Shown: positions 1 to 9,586, counted from the stretch's first letter. The stretch is 64,000 nt of DNA from Ruegeria arenilitoris (GCF_013035425.1 NZ_WQHX01000003.1:571001-635000), one strand, 5' to 3'. Translations and numbers: made by a program. The notes: a model not told the origin generated them from the sequence alone.

Positions 1-2228
1 CTACGCAGCTGCTTAAGTCTTTCCTTGTGGGCGACGCCAAAGTGCTGTTCTTCATCGATAATAAGAAGACCCAGGTTGTTGAACTTAATACCCTTGGCCA
101 ACAGAGCGTGCGTACCGATGACAATATCGACTGTGCCGCGAGTCAAACCATCCCTGGTCTGTTGGGCCGCTTTGCCTGAAACAAAGCGCGACAATTGCCG
201 AACTTCCAACGGAAAACCCCGGAAACGATCTGAGAAACTGGCTGCATGTTGCCGAGCCAACAGCGTTGTTGGAGCAATAACTGCCACCTGCACACCTGAC
301 ATTGCTGCGACAAAGGCGGCACGCATGGCAACCTCGGTCTTTCCAAAGCCAACATCGCCGCAGATCAGACGATCCATCGGCGCGCCGGAATGCATATCCT
401 CCATAACTTCGGCAATAGCACGAAGTTGGTCGTCAGTTTCCTGATAAGGGAAGCGCGCGCTGAATTCTTCCCATGCGTGTGGCGGTGGGTCCATAACCGG
501 CGCCTTGCGCAGCGCGCGTTCAGCCGCAATGCGGATCAACTTGTCCGCCATCTCGCGAATGCGTTCTTTTAGTTTGGCTTTTTTGGCCTGCCAAGCCCCG
601 CCGCCCAGGCGATCAAGCAATCCTTCTTCGTGGCCATACTTTGATAACAGCTCGATATTTTCGACAGGTAAGTACAGCTTTGATTGTTCGGCATACTCCA
701 ATAACAAGCATTCGTGAGCCGCACCTGCCGCAGTAACAACCTCCATTCCCTTATAGCGACCGATACCGTGGTCTACGTGAACGACCAGATCGCCGGGACT
801 GAGTGATTGCGTTTCTGTCAGGAAGTTCTCAGCCTTGCGGCGTTTTTTTGGTGCTCGGATCAGGCGGTCCCCCAGCACATCCTGTTCCGCAATTACGGTC
901 AGATCATCAGATTCGAACCCGTGTTCCAAAGCCCAAACGGCCAAATGAAGGCCGCGTTTCCCCACACCTGAACCGTCTGAAACCAGAATTGTTTCGGCCA
1001 GCCCCTCATCCTCGATCAATCCACTTAAACGTTCGCGTGCACCGTCTGAGTATGACGCAATCAATACCGGTCCATGGACCATCCGGTCTTTGATATGACT
1101 TGCCAGCGCAGCGAACAAACTGATGTTCTCTTGTTGGCGTTCGGGTGCAAAGTTGCGACCAATTCGTCCACCTGCGTCAATCACACCCGGCCCACTGGCC
1201 TGTGGTAAAGGACTGAACTGCATGACACGTCGGTCCCCGACCGCCTCCTCCCACGCTGCGTCATCCAAATACAGCAGATTTGGAGGTGCCGGCTTGTAGA
1301 CAGTGTCCATTCGCGACCGGTTCTCCAACGCCATACGTCGCGTCTCGTACTGATCCTTTATACTATCCCATCTTGCTAACCGTGCTGGTGTGACCTGGTC
1401 ATCCAGTGTCAGAGTCGCTCCTGGAAGATAGTCAAACAGAGTTTCCAGCCCGTCGTGAAAAAAAGGCAGCCAGTGCTCCATCCCTTGGTGCTTGCGACCG
1501 GCGCTGACAGCCTCGTAAAGCGGATCGTCGGTACCTGCCGCGCCGAATTCGATGCGATAATTCTGCCGGAACCGCGTTATCGCCGTCTCGTCCAAAATAA
1601 TCTCTGAAACAGGAGCCAATTCAACAACGTCTAGCTTTTCAGTCGTGCGTTGGGACACGGGGTCAAACCGACGCGCACCGTCCAGTACATCGCCAAACAA
1701 GTCCAGCCGCACCGGACCAGACTCTCCCGGAGGGAAAATATCGAAGATTCCACCGCGGATAGCGTAATCTCCAGGTTCCATGACTGTTGGGCTCTGAGTG
1801 AACCCCATACGCACCAAAAAACTCCGAAGGCCATCTTCGTCAATGCGGTGATCAACTCGGGCAGTAAAGGCTGCTTCGCGCAAAACGCCCCGGGCGGGAA
1901 CTCGCTGTGTCGCTGCATTTAGCGTAGTCAGCAGAACAAATTGCCGGGGCATTTTGTGAACGAGCGCGGCAAGTGTGGCAACGCGGGCGGCTGAAATGTC
2001 CGCATTGGGAGAAACCCTGTCGTACGGTAAGCAATCCCATCCGGGAAACAGAAAAACCGGCATCTCCGGCGCAAAAAACGCAAGCGCGGCCCGCATTGCC
2101 TCCATACGCTTATCATCGCGGGCAATGTGGAGGACCGGGCCGCCTGACCGATGGATTTCCTTTAGAACAAGTTGCGCGTCAAACCCTTCGGGAGCGCCGC
2201 CGACCGTCACATGGATCGGAGCCTTCAT
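1..2228 (-). CDS. mfd: Transcription-repair coupling factor Mfd (N-terminal ~740 residues; 3' end outside window)
   Basis: Mfd is a large ATP-driven DNA translocase that removes stalled RNA polymerase and recruits UvrA. The minus-strand frame is open from the start codon to the left edge. The N-terminal part is UvrB-like, with the GGIFDIFPPG segment. The RNA-polymerase-interaction region contains the GDLVVHVDHGIGRYKGME signature. The helicase core follows, with Walker A GDVGFGKTE near residue 622 and a DEEQHFG motif II near residue 722, so roughly the last third is missing. Two in-frame ATGs lie at 2234 and 2228. I chose 2228 because GGAAAGG sits about 7 nt upstream of it but only 1 nt from the other. 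Family identity is certain; the exact start is not. Confidence 0.95.
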   Translation of the reverse strand, partial: MKAPIHVTVGGAPEGFDAQLVLKEIHRSGGPVLHIARDDKRMEAMRAALAFFAPEMPVFLFPGWDCLPYDRVSPNADISAARVATLAALVHKMPRQFVLLTTLNAATQRVPARGVLREAAFTARVDHRIDEDGLRSFLVRMGFTQSPTVMEPGDYAIRGGIFDIFPPGESGPVRLDLFGDVLDGARRFDPVSQRTTEKLDVVELAPVSEIILDETAITRFRQNYRIEFGAAGTDDPLYEAVSAGRKHQGMEHWLPFFHDGLETLFDYLPGATLTLDDQVTPARLARWDSIKDQYETRRMALENRSRMDTVYKPAPPNLLYLDDAAWEEAVGDRRVMQFSPLPQASGPGVIDAGGRIGRNFAPERQQENISLFAALASHIKDRMVHGPVLIASYSDGARERLSGLIEDEGLAETILVSDGSGVGKRGLHLAVWALEHGFESDDLTVIAEQDVLGDRLIRAPKKRRKAENFLTETQSLSPGDLVVHVDHGIGRYKGMEVVTAAGAAHECLLLEYAEQSKLYLPVENIELLSKYGHEEGLLDRLGGGAWQAKKAKLKERIREMADKLIRIAAERALRKAPVMDPPPHAWEEFSARFPYQETDDQLRAIAEVMEDMHSGAPMDRLICGDVGFGKTEVAMRAAFVAAMSGVQVAVIAPTTLLARQHAASFSDRFRGFPLEVRQLSRFVSGKAAQQTRDGLTRGTVDIVIGTHALLAKGIKFNNLGLLIIDEEQHFGVAHKERLKQLR

Positions 2229-2246
2229 TGCCATGCCTTTCCGATT

Positions 2247-2774
2247 CTACCAACCCAGAACGCCGATGGAAAAGTTCTGATACATACCCCAAAGCGATGT
2301 GACCAGTATCGAAACCACACCAATCATCTGTGTGAAGACCCTGCAGCGTGTCAGGGTTTTGGACACATTTTCGAGTGTTGGTTCCAGCGTCTTCAACTTA
2401 CGAGCAGCCGAAAGGTTGATTGCGCCCACGAAACATAATGGAAACAAAAGTAAAAAGAGCGCCTGCGCAAATTCAACGCCGTAGTAAAAACCCAATATCG
2501 CCAGACCAGTGAAAACAAAACAACCGAGCGCAAGTATCACAAGGCCCGAAACTTCCATTACATAAAGTAACCGATTGCAATTTATGCGCACGATATCCAA
2601 CAAGTCTTGTTCGGATTGACCTTTGACACGTCGCGCGCGTACGACCAGATCGTAGGGCACGCCCATGATCCAATGACTAACGGAAGACCATAGCACAGCC
2701 AATGCGATCCAAAACCACAGATTCGAAAAGCTGCGCATATCAATGAGTTCAAAGATCGAAGAGTATATGTCCAA
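2247..2774 (-). CDS. Conserved four-TM membrane protein (roseobacter 'component of SufBCD complex' type)
   Basis: A 175-residue integral membrane protein with predicted membrane segments at about residues 18-40, 72-96, 100-122 and 148-168. It begins at a TTG codon at 2774, with AAGGG 7 nt upstream. The N-terminal stretch FELIDMRSFSNLWFWIAL matches what I recall of a family widespread in Rhodobacteraceae. That family is often labelled 'component of SufBCD complex', but nothing in this sequence shows a link to Fe-S cluster assembly, so the label should not be trusted. It lies just upstream of mfd on the same strand (19-nt gap) and divergently from hemB. Function unknown. Confidence 0.75.
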   Translation of the reverse strand: MDIYSSIFELIDMRSFSNLWFWIALAVLWSSVSHWIMGVPYDLVVRARRVKGQSEQDLLDIVRINCNRLLYVMEVSGLVILALGCFVFTGLAILGFYYGVEFAQALFLLLFPLCFVGAINLSAARKLKTLEPTLENVSKTLTRCRVFTQMIGVVSILVTSLWGMYQNFSIGVLGW

Positions 2775-2894
2775 GCGTCAGCCCTTTATTCACGGCCTTC
2801 AGTAGGGTTTGTCTTGCCGACGCGATCATTGGCACCCTTGAGACTGCATGGAATTCATGCCACCCAATGCAAAAATGTTCAAGGAGACTGCGCA

Positions 2895-3893
2895 ATGAAA
2901 CCAACCATCGCACCGTATCCTCTGGCCCGTTTCCGTCGCGCGCGCAAATCACAAGCGATCCGAGGGCTGGTCCGGGAAAACACGCTGACTACTGATGACC
3001 TTATTTGGCCGGTTTTCGTTCGTGACGGAGAGGGCGTAGAGGAGCCAGTGCATTCTATGCCTGGCGTCAAGCGTCGGTCTGTTGATTTGGTCGCAAAGGC
3101 AGCTGTGGAAGCACAGGCTTTAGGTATACCTGCAATCTGCATTTTTCCTTATACCGATGCGTCTCTGAAAACCGAGGATTGCGCAGAGGCATGGAACCCA
3201 GACAACCTTTCAAACAGAGCCATTCGCGCCGTTAAAAAAGCTGCGCCTGATCTTGCCGTAATGACGGATGTTGCTCTGGACCCCTACAATATCAATGGTC
3301 ATGATGGGTATGTCGTTGACGGTGAAATCGTGAATGACCAAACTATCGAAGCTTTGGTCAATATGACGTTGGCGCAGGCCGAGGCCGGTGCTGATATCAT
3401 CGGTCCCTCTGACATGATGGATGGGCGAATAGGCGAGATGCGTCGCGCGCTTGAGGCTGCAGGGCATCATAACGTTATGATTCTCAGCTATGCAGCAAAA
3501 TACGCCAGTTCTTTCTACGGACCGTTTCGTGATGCCGTCGGCGCGTCTGGCGCGTTGAAGGGTGACAAAAAAACCTACCAGATGGACCCTGCCAATTCCA
3601 ACGAAGCTCTGCGCCTGATCGAACGTGACCTGACAGAAGGCGCTGACATGGTCATGATAAAACCCGGCATGCCCTATTTGGATATTTGCCAAAGGGTCAA
3701 AGAAACCTTCGGAGCGCCAACATACGCGTACCAAGTGTCAGGGGAATTTGCCATGATTCAGGCCGCCGCCCAAAACGGGTGGATCGACGGTGAAAAAATA
3801 ATGTTGGAAAGCCTTCTTGCTTTCAAACGCGCCGGTTGCGACGGCATTTTGACCTATTTCGCACCTGAAGCGGCCAGAACCTTGCAAGGCTAA
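2895..3893 (+). CDS. hemB: Delta-aminolevulinic acid dehydratase (porphobilinogen synthase)
   Basis: HemB condenses two 5-aminolevulinate molecules into porphobilinogen, the second committed step of tetrapyrrole synthesis, in the cytosol. The 332-residue protein has both active-site lysines: K202 in SYAAKYASSFYGPFRD and K256, the Schiff-base lysine, in MVMIKPGMPYLD. The metal-site segment reads DVALDPYNINGHDG, so the zinc-binding cysteine triad of E. coli-type enzymes is replaced by Ala/Asp. That is the Mg-dependent or metal-independent class. The start at 2895 is set by AAGGAG 8 nt upstream; the frame stays open further 5' but has no good ribosome site there. It stands alone, divergent from the membrane-protein/mfd pair. 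Confidence 0.96.
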   Translation: MKPTIAPYPLARFRRARKSQAIRGLVRENTLTTDDLIWPVFVRDGEGVEEPVHSMPGVKRRSVDLVAKAAVEAQALGIPAICIFPYTDASLKTEDCAEAWNPDNLSNRAIRAVKKAAPDLAVMTDVALDPYNINGHDGYVVDGEIVNDQTIEALVNMTLAQAEAGADIIGPSDMMDGRIGEMRRALEAAGHHNVMILSYAAKYASSFYGPFRDAVGASGALKGDKKTYQMDPANSNEALRLIERDLTEGADMVMIKPGMPYLDICQRVKETFGAPTYAYQVSGEFAMIQAAAQNGWIDGEKIMLESLLAFKRAGCDGILTYFAPEAARTLQG

Positions 3894-4033
3894 ATCACCA
3901 TTGCCACGCAACTTTTCGCCGATTCACTGGGCGCTGGATGCAGCTTTTCCGTGACATGGCGCAGTATTCGGCGTACTCTTGCACATAAGATCGGGATCAC
4001 CCGGCAAATCAGGCAGTTACACAGAGAAAAAAT

Positions 4034-4606
4034 ATGAGCAGTTCCAATTTCCCTCGACTGAACCGTCGTGGCTTTGCCTTAGGCATTGCAGGTCTGACAT
4101 TTACGGCCGCATGTGGCAATGGCGTTGGAAATTCCAATGCGGCCAAAATTGACGCTCGCGTCGATGCGACGTTGAACGAAATGTATACCAAGTACCCGAA
4201 CACAATCGAAATTGCCGACAAATCGAACGGCATGCTGGTTATGCCTCTGATAACCGAAGCTGGATTCTTCTTTGGCGGCGGCTTTGGCCAGGGCGCGTTG
4301 CGTATTCAGGGGGCAACTGTCGATTACTATTCCGCAGTCAAAGGCACTGCCGGTCTACAGATTGGCGCGCAGCAATATGCGCATGTACTTTTCTTCATGA
4401 CCGAAGATGCACTGAATGATTTTCGTCGCTCGAGCGGTTGGACCGCTGGCGCAGACATTGGTTATGTCGTTGATGCAACAGGCAGCACATTGTCAGCGAC
4501 CACAACAACATTAAGAACACCCGTTATTGCGGCGATATTCGGTCAGGCCGGACTGTTGTTCGGGGCCACAGTCGAAGGCACCAAATATACGCGTATTATT
4601 CCATAA
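4034..4606 (+). CDS. Tat-type lipoprotein with a SYLF (YSC84/DUF500) domain
   Basis: A 190-residue exported protein. The N-terminus reads LNRRGFALGIAGLTFTAACG, a twin-arginine hydrophobic segment ending in a lipobox-like TAAC, which suggests Tat export and lipid anchoring. The rest fits the SYLF lipid-binding fold: GMLVMPLITEAGFFFGGGFG, then YYSAVKGTAGLQIGAQ, then a C-terminal Gly-rich strand region. Bacterial SYLF proteins are thought to bind membrane lipids, but no precise job is established. It is monocistronic, follows hemB by 140 nt, and has its own terminator downstream. Confidence 0.8.
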   Translation: MSSSNFPRLNRRGFALGIAGLTFTAACGNGVGNSNAAKIDARVDATLNEMYTKYPNTIEIADKSNGMLVMPLITEAGFFFGGGFGQGALRIQGATVDYYSAVKGTAGLQIGAQQYAHVLFFMTEDALNDFRRSSGWTAGADIGYVVDATGSTLSATTTTLRTPVIAAIFGQAGLLFGATVEGTKYTRIIP

Positions 4607-4630
4607 CCCCAAGCAGCAAGACCCCTCGTT

Positions 4631-4674
4631 GATGAGCCTCGCCGGACTATTTGGCGGGGTTCATCAAATTTTTG
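4631..4674 (+). terminator. Rho-independent terminator after the SYLF lipoprotein gene
   Basis: GATGAGCCTCGCC pairs with GGCGGGGTTCATC (13 positions, with G-U wobbles) around a short A/T-rich loop, followed by AAATTTTTG. It begins 24 nt after the stop codon. Confidence 0.75.
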
Positions 4675-4772
4675 GGTCCAGAGTTCGATGCGAACGGTAA
4701 AACTCTTTCGGTTCAGTCGGGGTTCTACTAATCTTCGACCCACCGAAAACGGATTGGGAATGTGGGGCAGGA

Positions 4773-7235
4773 ATGGGGCTTGTTTTTCGTTGGCTAGTAC
4801 GGATTGCGACAGGTCTAATTTTGCTGATATTGGCGGCCGTAGGTCTTGTTTATTTTTTGGCCAGCCAGTCCCTACCCACCTACAACAAGACTGTTGAAGT
4901 AGCGGGAATAAACGCACCCGCTGAAATTGTGCGTGACACCGCCAATGTTCCCCATATTTTGGCGCAAACCGATCCGGACGTGTTCTTTGGTTTGGGTTAC
5001 GCACATGCGCAGGACCGGCTGTGGCAGATGACCATGTTGCGCCGAACAGTTCAGGGGCGTTTATCTGAGGTTTTCGGCGCACGCACAGTTCACATCGACA
5101 AGTTATTGCGAAGGCTTGATCTTTATGGACTGGCGCACAGGTCCTTCGATGTCCAAGATGACTATACCAAGGCTGCGTTACAGGCCTATGCCGCCGGAGT
5201 AAACGCGAGGTTGGATGAAATCAACGAAATGGCACTGGGGCGCGGAGCACCTGAGATGTTCCTGTTCAACGCTCCAGTATCGCCATGGCAACCGGGCGAC
5301 AGTATTGCAGTAATTAAGCTAATGGCGCTGCAATTATCGGGTCACTTGCAGAATGAAGTACTGCGCGCGCGCACGTCGCTTATGTTGGATGATCCTCAGC
5401 GTTTGACAGATGTTCTGCCGGATGTCCCCGGCCCAGGCATCGCCGCATTGCCGGAATATGCCCATCTGTTTCCTAACTTGCCCCGTTTCGCCTCAGGTAC
5501 GGTTCTGCCGGAAACGCCTCTCTCTCCTATTTCCGGCCGGGGTCTATCTGGTGCTTCCAACGCTTGGACCGCTGCGCCCTCTCGATCGGCCAGCGGCGGC
5601 ACGCTTCTTGCCAATGACCCGCATCTAGGTTTCACGGCACCGGGCGTTTGGTATCTGGCCCGGCTGGAACTGGCCAAAGGAGGCGTTATCGGAGCCACAA
5701 TTCCCGGCGTTCCGGCCGTCATGGCTGGACGCAGTGACCGGCTGGGATGGGGTCTCACATCGTCCTACCTGGACGATCAGGATGTACATATTGAAAAACT
5801 AAACCCCGAAAATCCCGAAGAATACCTGACCCCCAATGGCCATCAACGGTTTCGAGCCCGTCCATCAATCATAGAAATCAAAGACGAATCCCCGATTACT
5901 CTAACGCTACGCTGGACCGAAAACGGTCCGGTACTGCCAGGAACCCATTACGATCTTGAGACTATCACCCCGCCGGGTCACGTCGCTTCGCTATCCTGGA
6001 CCGCGCTTAGCGCCAGGGACACGTCAATGACAGCGTCCATGGCATTAATGAACGCAGATTCAGTGCGTCAGGCTATTGTAATTGCCGAAGATTTCATTGC
6101 GCCTTCGCAGAACTTGTCGCTGGTGGACAAGGAGACAATCGGAATGAAGGTGATTGGCGCTATGCCCCGGCGCGATCTTAACAACCAAAGTCGGGGGCGC
6201 ATTCCGACCCCTGGATGGCTAGCCAGAAATCGATGGCAAGGCCGCCTGCCCTACGCGGACAATCCCGAGTTTGTTGCGCCCGTCGGTGGCGTTCTGGGAA
6301 ATACAAACAACAAAGTAATCGACCGACCGTTTCCATTGCACGTCTCTTATGAATGGGGCGATTCACAACGGGTTCACCGTTGGGAAAGGCTAATGCAATC
6401 CCGCGAAGTACACACACGCGACAGCTTTATCGAGGCGCAGCTGGATACTGTAAGCTTCACCGCCCGCTCTCTGTTGCCGTTGGTTGGCGCCGATTTATGG
6501 TTCACTGGTGAGTCCGCGCCAGAAGGTACCCTGGAACGTCAGCGCCAGATTGCCTTGGATTTGCTGGCAAATTGGAATGGTGAGATGAATGAGCACCTTC
6601 CCGAACCTTTGATCTATGCAGCGTGGCTTCGTGCGCTTCAAATCCGGTTGATCTCGGATGAGCTCGGTCCTTTGGCCACCGAATTCAAGCATGTCGAGCC
6701 GCTGTTCATCGAGCGCGTCTATCGCGACATCGAAGGTGCCTCCGTCTGGTGCGATGTAGAGCAAAGCGCCCCGATCGAGAATTGCACCGACATGGCTCGG
6801 TTGGCATTGGACGATGCACTTATCTGGATATCCGAACGCTATGGCAGCGCCCTGGAATCTCTTCGTTGGGGCGACGCGCATCAGGCAACCCACGATCACA
6901 CCGTCTTGGGAAAGGTTCCGCTGCTTCGCTATTTCGTCAACATTCGTCAGTCCACAAGCGGCGGAGACAACACCTTGCTGCGAGGGCGTACTTCTGGCGG
7001 AGGGCCGGATCCATTTCAAAATGTGCACGGTGCAGGCTATCGGGGCGTGTACGACTTTGCTGATCCTGACAGTTCGGTTTTCATTACGGCTACGGGCCAA
7101 TCCGGCCATTTCCTTTCTCGCTATTACGATGATCAGGCTCAATTGTGGCGGCGAGGAGAGTATATTCCAATGTCACTGGACATCGGACTGGCACGTGCTG
7201 CGGCCGTTGGAATCACGTTGCTGACTCCACGCTGA
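4773..7235 (+). CDS. Penicillin/acyl-homoserine-lactone acylase family Ntn hydrolase
   Basis: An 820-residue penicillin-amidase-family hydrolase that cleaves amide-linked acyl groups. The precursor carries a membrane anchor (about residues 7-30), then the alpha-chain region with HAQDRLWQM near residue 78. The autoprocessing site is GASNAW, where Ser262 should become the N-terminal nucleophile of the beta chain. NDPHLGF follows at 281-287, and TNNKVIDRPFPLHVSYEWG-like substrate-pocket sequence lies further on. Substrates of this family include beta-lactams, AHL signals and lactam or fatty-acyl amides; sequence alone cannot say which applies. The start at 4773 has GGGCAGGA directly upstream, closer than usual. 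Single-gene unit. Confidence 0.88.
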   Translation: MGLVFRWLVRIATGLILLILAAVGLVYFLASQSLPTYNKTVEVAGINAPAEIVRDTANVPHILAQTDPDVFFGLGYAHAQDRLWQMTMLRRTVQGRLSEVFGARTVHIDKLLRRLDLYGLAHRSFDVQDDYTKAALQAYAAGVNARLDEINEMALGRGAPEMFLFNAPVSPWQPGDSIAVIKLMALQLSGHLQNEVLRARTSLMLDDPQRLTDVLPDVPGPGIAALPEYAHLFPNLPRFASGTVLPETPLSPISGRGLSGASNAWTAAPSRSASGGTLLANDPHLGFTAPGVWYLARLELAKGGVIGATIPGVPAVMAGRSDRLGWGLTSSYLDDQDVHIEKLNPENPEEYLTPNGHQRFRARPSIIEIKDESPITLTLRWTENGPVLPGTHYDLETITPPGHVASLSWTALSARDTSMTASMALMNADSVRQAIVIAEDFIAPSQNLSLVDKETIGMKVIGAMPRRDLNNQSRGRIPTPGWLARNRWQGRLPYADNPEFVAPVGGVLGNTNNKVIDRPFPLHVSYEWGDSQRVHRWERLMQSREVHTRDSFIEAQLDTVSFTARSLLPLVGADLWFTGESAPEGTLERQRQIALDLLANWNGEMNEHLPEPLIYAAWLRALQIRLISDELGPLATEFKHVEPLFIERVYRDIEGASVWCDVEQSAPIENCTDMARLALDDALIWISERYGSALESLRWGDAHQATHDHTVLGKVPLLRYFVNIRQSTSGGDNTLLRGRTSGGGPDPFQNVHGAGYRGVYDFADPDSSVFITATGQSGHFLSRYYDDQAQLWRRGEYIPMSLDIGLARAAAVGITLLTPR

Positions 7236-7326
7236 AGAAATCGGCAATTCCCCGCCCCTTTTAGCTTATGTCGTGGACGAAAGCGCATCCAATCGCCTAG
7301 TCTAACCGCAACGAGGGATAGGGGGA

Positions 7327-7725
7327 ATGAGCATGGCCAGCATGCGGGATCTGCTGAACAATTTGGCAAGGGACTATGCCATTGCTTGGAGTTCTGGCGA
7401 TCCCGAGGCCGTAGCTTCGTTCTTTGCTAAAGATGGTCACATTACGATTAATCGCGGTGACCCCATTAAAGGCCGTGCGGCTATTGCAGACATGGCGAGC
7501 GGGTTTTACAGCGAGTTTCCTGATCTAGAAGTCCGATGCGACATGATGCGCTGGGCGGGCACACACGCTATTTTCGTCTGGACGTTGGAGGGACACCACG
7601 CCAAGACCGGCAACCGCGTTGTTACCCGTGGATGGGAAGAATGGGAACTCGATGCCGAACACAAGGTCCAATCATCGCTAGGATGGTTCGACTCGGATGA
7701 TCACCAGCGACAGATTGATGGCTAG
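7327..7725 (+). CDS. SnoaL-like / NTF2-fold small protein
   Basis: A 132-residue protein with the NTF2/SnoaL layout: the N-terminal helix YAIAWSSGDPEAVASFFAKD, the GRAAIADMASGF helix, and a curved sheet ending in a conserved Trp-rich strand (VTRGWEEWELD). Such proteins act as small polyketide or steroid isomerases or hydrolases, or simply bind ligands; nothing here selects a substrate. The ribosome site AGGGGGA abuts the first ATG, and other ATGs follow at codons 3 and 6. It is convergent with the ABM-fold gene downstream. Confidence 0.7.
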   Translation: MSMASMRDLLNNLARDYAIAWSSGDPEAVASFFAKDGHITINRGDPIKGRAAIADMASGFYSEFPDLEVRCDMMRWAGTHAIFVWTLEGHHAKTGNRVVTRGWEEWELDAEHKVQSSLGWFDSDDHQRQIDG

Positions 7726-7743
7726 TGGACGCTGGACTGCATC

Positions 7744-8031
7744 CTATTCGCCCTCTTCCACTTTCACTGTGTAGTCGCGCGGGACACCCTGGGTGACTGT
7801 AAACCAATCCGAAGCTTTGGTTCGGCTCTGATGAGCGTCAAAAGCTTCCTGATTTTCAAAAACTTCCGAAACGTTAAAACGGCCTGGTTGAACGGTATCT
7901 TCGACAACTTCAAAGGAAATGCACCCAGGCTCAGCGCGTGTCAGCTCGATATGCCGCGGCAAAGCAGACCGCACCTGCTGCAATTTATCTTCAGGTACGT
8001 CCAAGAACCCTTGAAGGTATACTTTTGCCAT
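7744..8031 (-). CDS. Antibiotic-biosynthesis-monooxygenase (ABM) fold protein
   Basis: A 95-residue dimeric alpha/beta-barrel protein. The segment HIELTRAEPGCISFEV, followed by FNVSEVFENQEAFDAHQ, is typical of the YgiN/ABM family of putative quinol monooxygenases or heme-degrading-like enzymes. I placed the start at 8031 (MAKVYLQG) because GAGGATGG lies just upstream; an in-frame extension to 8079 would overlap hflX. It lies 44 nt downstream of hflX on the same strand and may be co-transcribed. Exact reaction unknown. Confidence 0.75.
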   Translation of the reverse strand: MAKVYLQGFLDVPEDKLQQVRSALPRHIELTRAEPGCISFEVVEDTVQPGRFNVSEVFENQEAFDAHQSRTKASDWFTVTQGVPRDYTVKVEEGE

Positions 8032-8075
8032 TCCATCCTCATTCGCATTCAATAAATTCAAAATGGCACCTTGGA

Positions 8076-9347
8076 TCAAAGACCGTCGAACTTCGCCGCC
8101 TGTTTATCGGTCCAAAGCACGTTAATAACAAACCCATCATCGGTTTGTTCTTCTGAGCGAACAACATCTTGCCGAAAAAGCCAGGCGCGTTTGTCTCCCT
8201 CTGCGAAGCTAAGCTTTAATGTTTTCTCGTGTCTGGTACCCTGCAATTGCGTAGCGATTTCCGCCAGTAAAGTTTCGAGACCTTCTCCAGTGATCGCCGA
8301 AATGGCAAAAATTTTTTGATCGCGTTCCGCCCGCGCCAAAGCGGCTTCGCGTTCGTTCTCGCTCAGCAGATCTATTTTGTTCCAAACCTCAAGCCTCGGG
8401 CGCCCTTCATCCACGCCCAATGAGTCTAAAATAGTCTCCACGTCCTGCGCCTGAGCGTCACTCTCTTCGTGACTAATGTCCCGAACGTGTACGATCAGGT
8501 CAGCACCCAACACTTCTTCCAAAGTAGCGCGGAACGCAGCGACCAACTCGGTCGGTAGGTTAGAAATAAATCCCACAGTATCCGAAAGGATAACTTCGGG
8601 CCCATCCGGCAACTCAACCCGACGCATGGTCGGATCCAAAGTGGCAAACAACATATCCTTTGCCATTACTTCCGCACCAGTCAGGCGGTTAAACAATGTG
8701 GACTTGCCTGCGTTGGTGTAACCGACTAGAGCGACAATTGGGTAAGGCACCTTGGCCCTCGCAGCCCGGTGCAATGTTCGGGTCTTAACAACCTTCTGTA
8801 GCTGACGGCGCAGTCGCACAAGCTGCTCATCAATTGCACGGCGGTCAGCCTCAATCTGGGTTTCCCCCGGACCACCGACAAAGCCCAACCCGCCCCGTTG
8901 CCGCTCCAAGTGGGTCCATGCGCGAACCAAACGCGTACGCTGATAGCTAAGCGCGGCCATTTCGACCTGCAGCACACCTTCGCGTGTTCTTGCGCGATCA
9001 GAGAATATTTCCAGGATCAAGCCGGTTCGATCAAGAATCTTGACCTTCCAAGCTCTTTCCAAATTGCGTTGCTGCACAGGCGTTACCGGGCCGTCGATCA
9101 ATACAAGCTCGATCTCACTTTCACGAAACGTTTCGCCCAATTCTTCAATCTTGCCGCTACCGAACAGCAAACCGGGTTGGGCACGTTGCAGGCGCACGAT
9201 TTCGGACCCGATTACAACTAAATCGGGCAAAGCGGCAGCAAGCGAAACCGCTTCTTCCAACGCGGGCTCAGGAATGCGGCGTTGTTCATCTGTTTTGATT
9301 TCGGGATGCAACACCCAAGCTCGGGTGCGCGCCCGGTCATGTTCCAT
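8076..9347 (-). CDS. hflX: Ribosome-associated GTPase HflX
   Basis: HflX is a translational GTPase-like factor that splits stalled or heat-damaged 70S ribosomes. The 423-residue protein has the N-terminal HflX domain (GLLFGSGKIEEL near residue 60), the GGLGFVGGPGETQIE linker signature, and the G domain: G1 GYTNAGKST at about 209-217, DTVGF for G3, and NKID for G4. The ATG at 9347 shares its A with the hfq stop (TGATG), so translation is probably coupled. hfq-hflX is a classic proteobacterial pair. Confidence 0.96.
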   Translation of the reverse strand: MEHDRARTRAWVLHPEIKTDEQRRIPEPALEEAVSLAAALPDLVVIGSEIVRLQRAQPGLLFGSGKIEELGETFRESEIELVLIDGPVTPVQQRNLERAWKVKILDRTGLILEIFSDRARTREGVLQVEMAALSYQRTRLVRAWTHLERQRGGLGFVGGPGETQIEADRRAIDEQLVRLRRQLQKVVKTRTLHRAARAKVPYPIVALVGYTNAGKSTLFNRLTGAEVMAKDMLFATLDPTMRRVELPDGPEVILSDTVGFISNLPTELVAAFRATLEEVLGADLIVHVRDISHEESDAQAQDVETILDSLGVDEGRPRLEVWNKIDLLSENEREAALARAERDQKIFAISAITGEGLETLLAEIATQLQGTRHEKTLKLSFAEGDKRAWLFRQDVVRSEEQTDDGFVINVLWTDKQAAKFDGL

Positions 9348-9586
9348 CAAGAGGCGTCTTCGCCCTCATACAAGCTGATCGGCTGCGATGGCATAATGGT
9401 GGAAATCGCATGTTTATACACAAGCTGCGACTGTCCGTCGCGGCGCAATAATACGCAGAAATTATCAAACCAAGTGATCACGCCCTGCAATTTCACACCG
9501 TTGATCAGGAAAATCGTGACCGGGACTTTTGCTTTCCGTACGTTATTCAGGAACGCGTCCTGCAGATTCTGTCTGTCCGAAGCCAT
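9347..9586 (-). CDS. hfq: RNA chaperone Hfq
   Basis: A 79-residue Sm-like hexameric RNA chaperone that pairs small RNAs with mRNAs. Both Sm motifs are present: [20 protein letters not shown] with [16 protein letters not shown] (Sm1), and [12 protein letters not shown] (Sm2, with the YKH signature). The C-terminal tail is very short, as usual in alphaproteobacteria. It overlaps hflX by 1 nt and follows trkH after a 131-nt spacer. That spacer could hold its own promoter, though I see only weak matches. Confidence 0.97.
   Translation of the reverse strand: MASDRQNLQDAFLNNVRKAKVPVTIFLINGVKLQGVITWFDNFCVLLRRDGQSQLVYKHAISTIMPSQPISLYEGEDAS

Noticed and set aside
6495..7142. 215-codon minus-strand frame
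   Set aside because: Antisense to the acylase gene; no domain features, and codon pattern belongs to the plus-strand gene.
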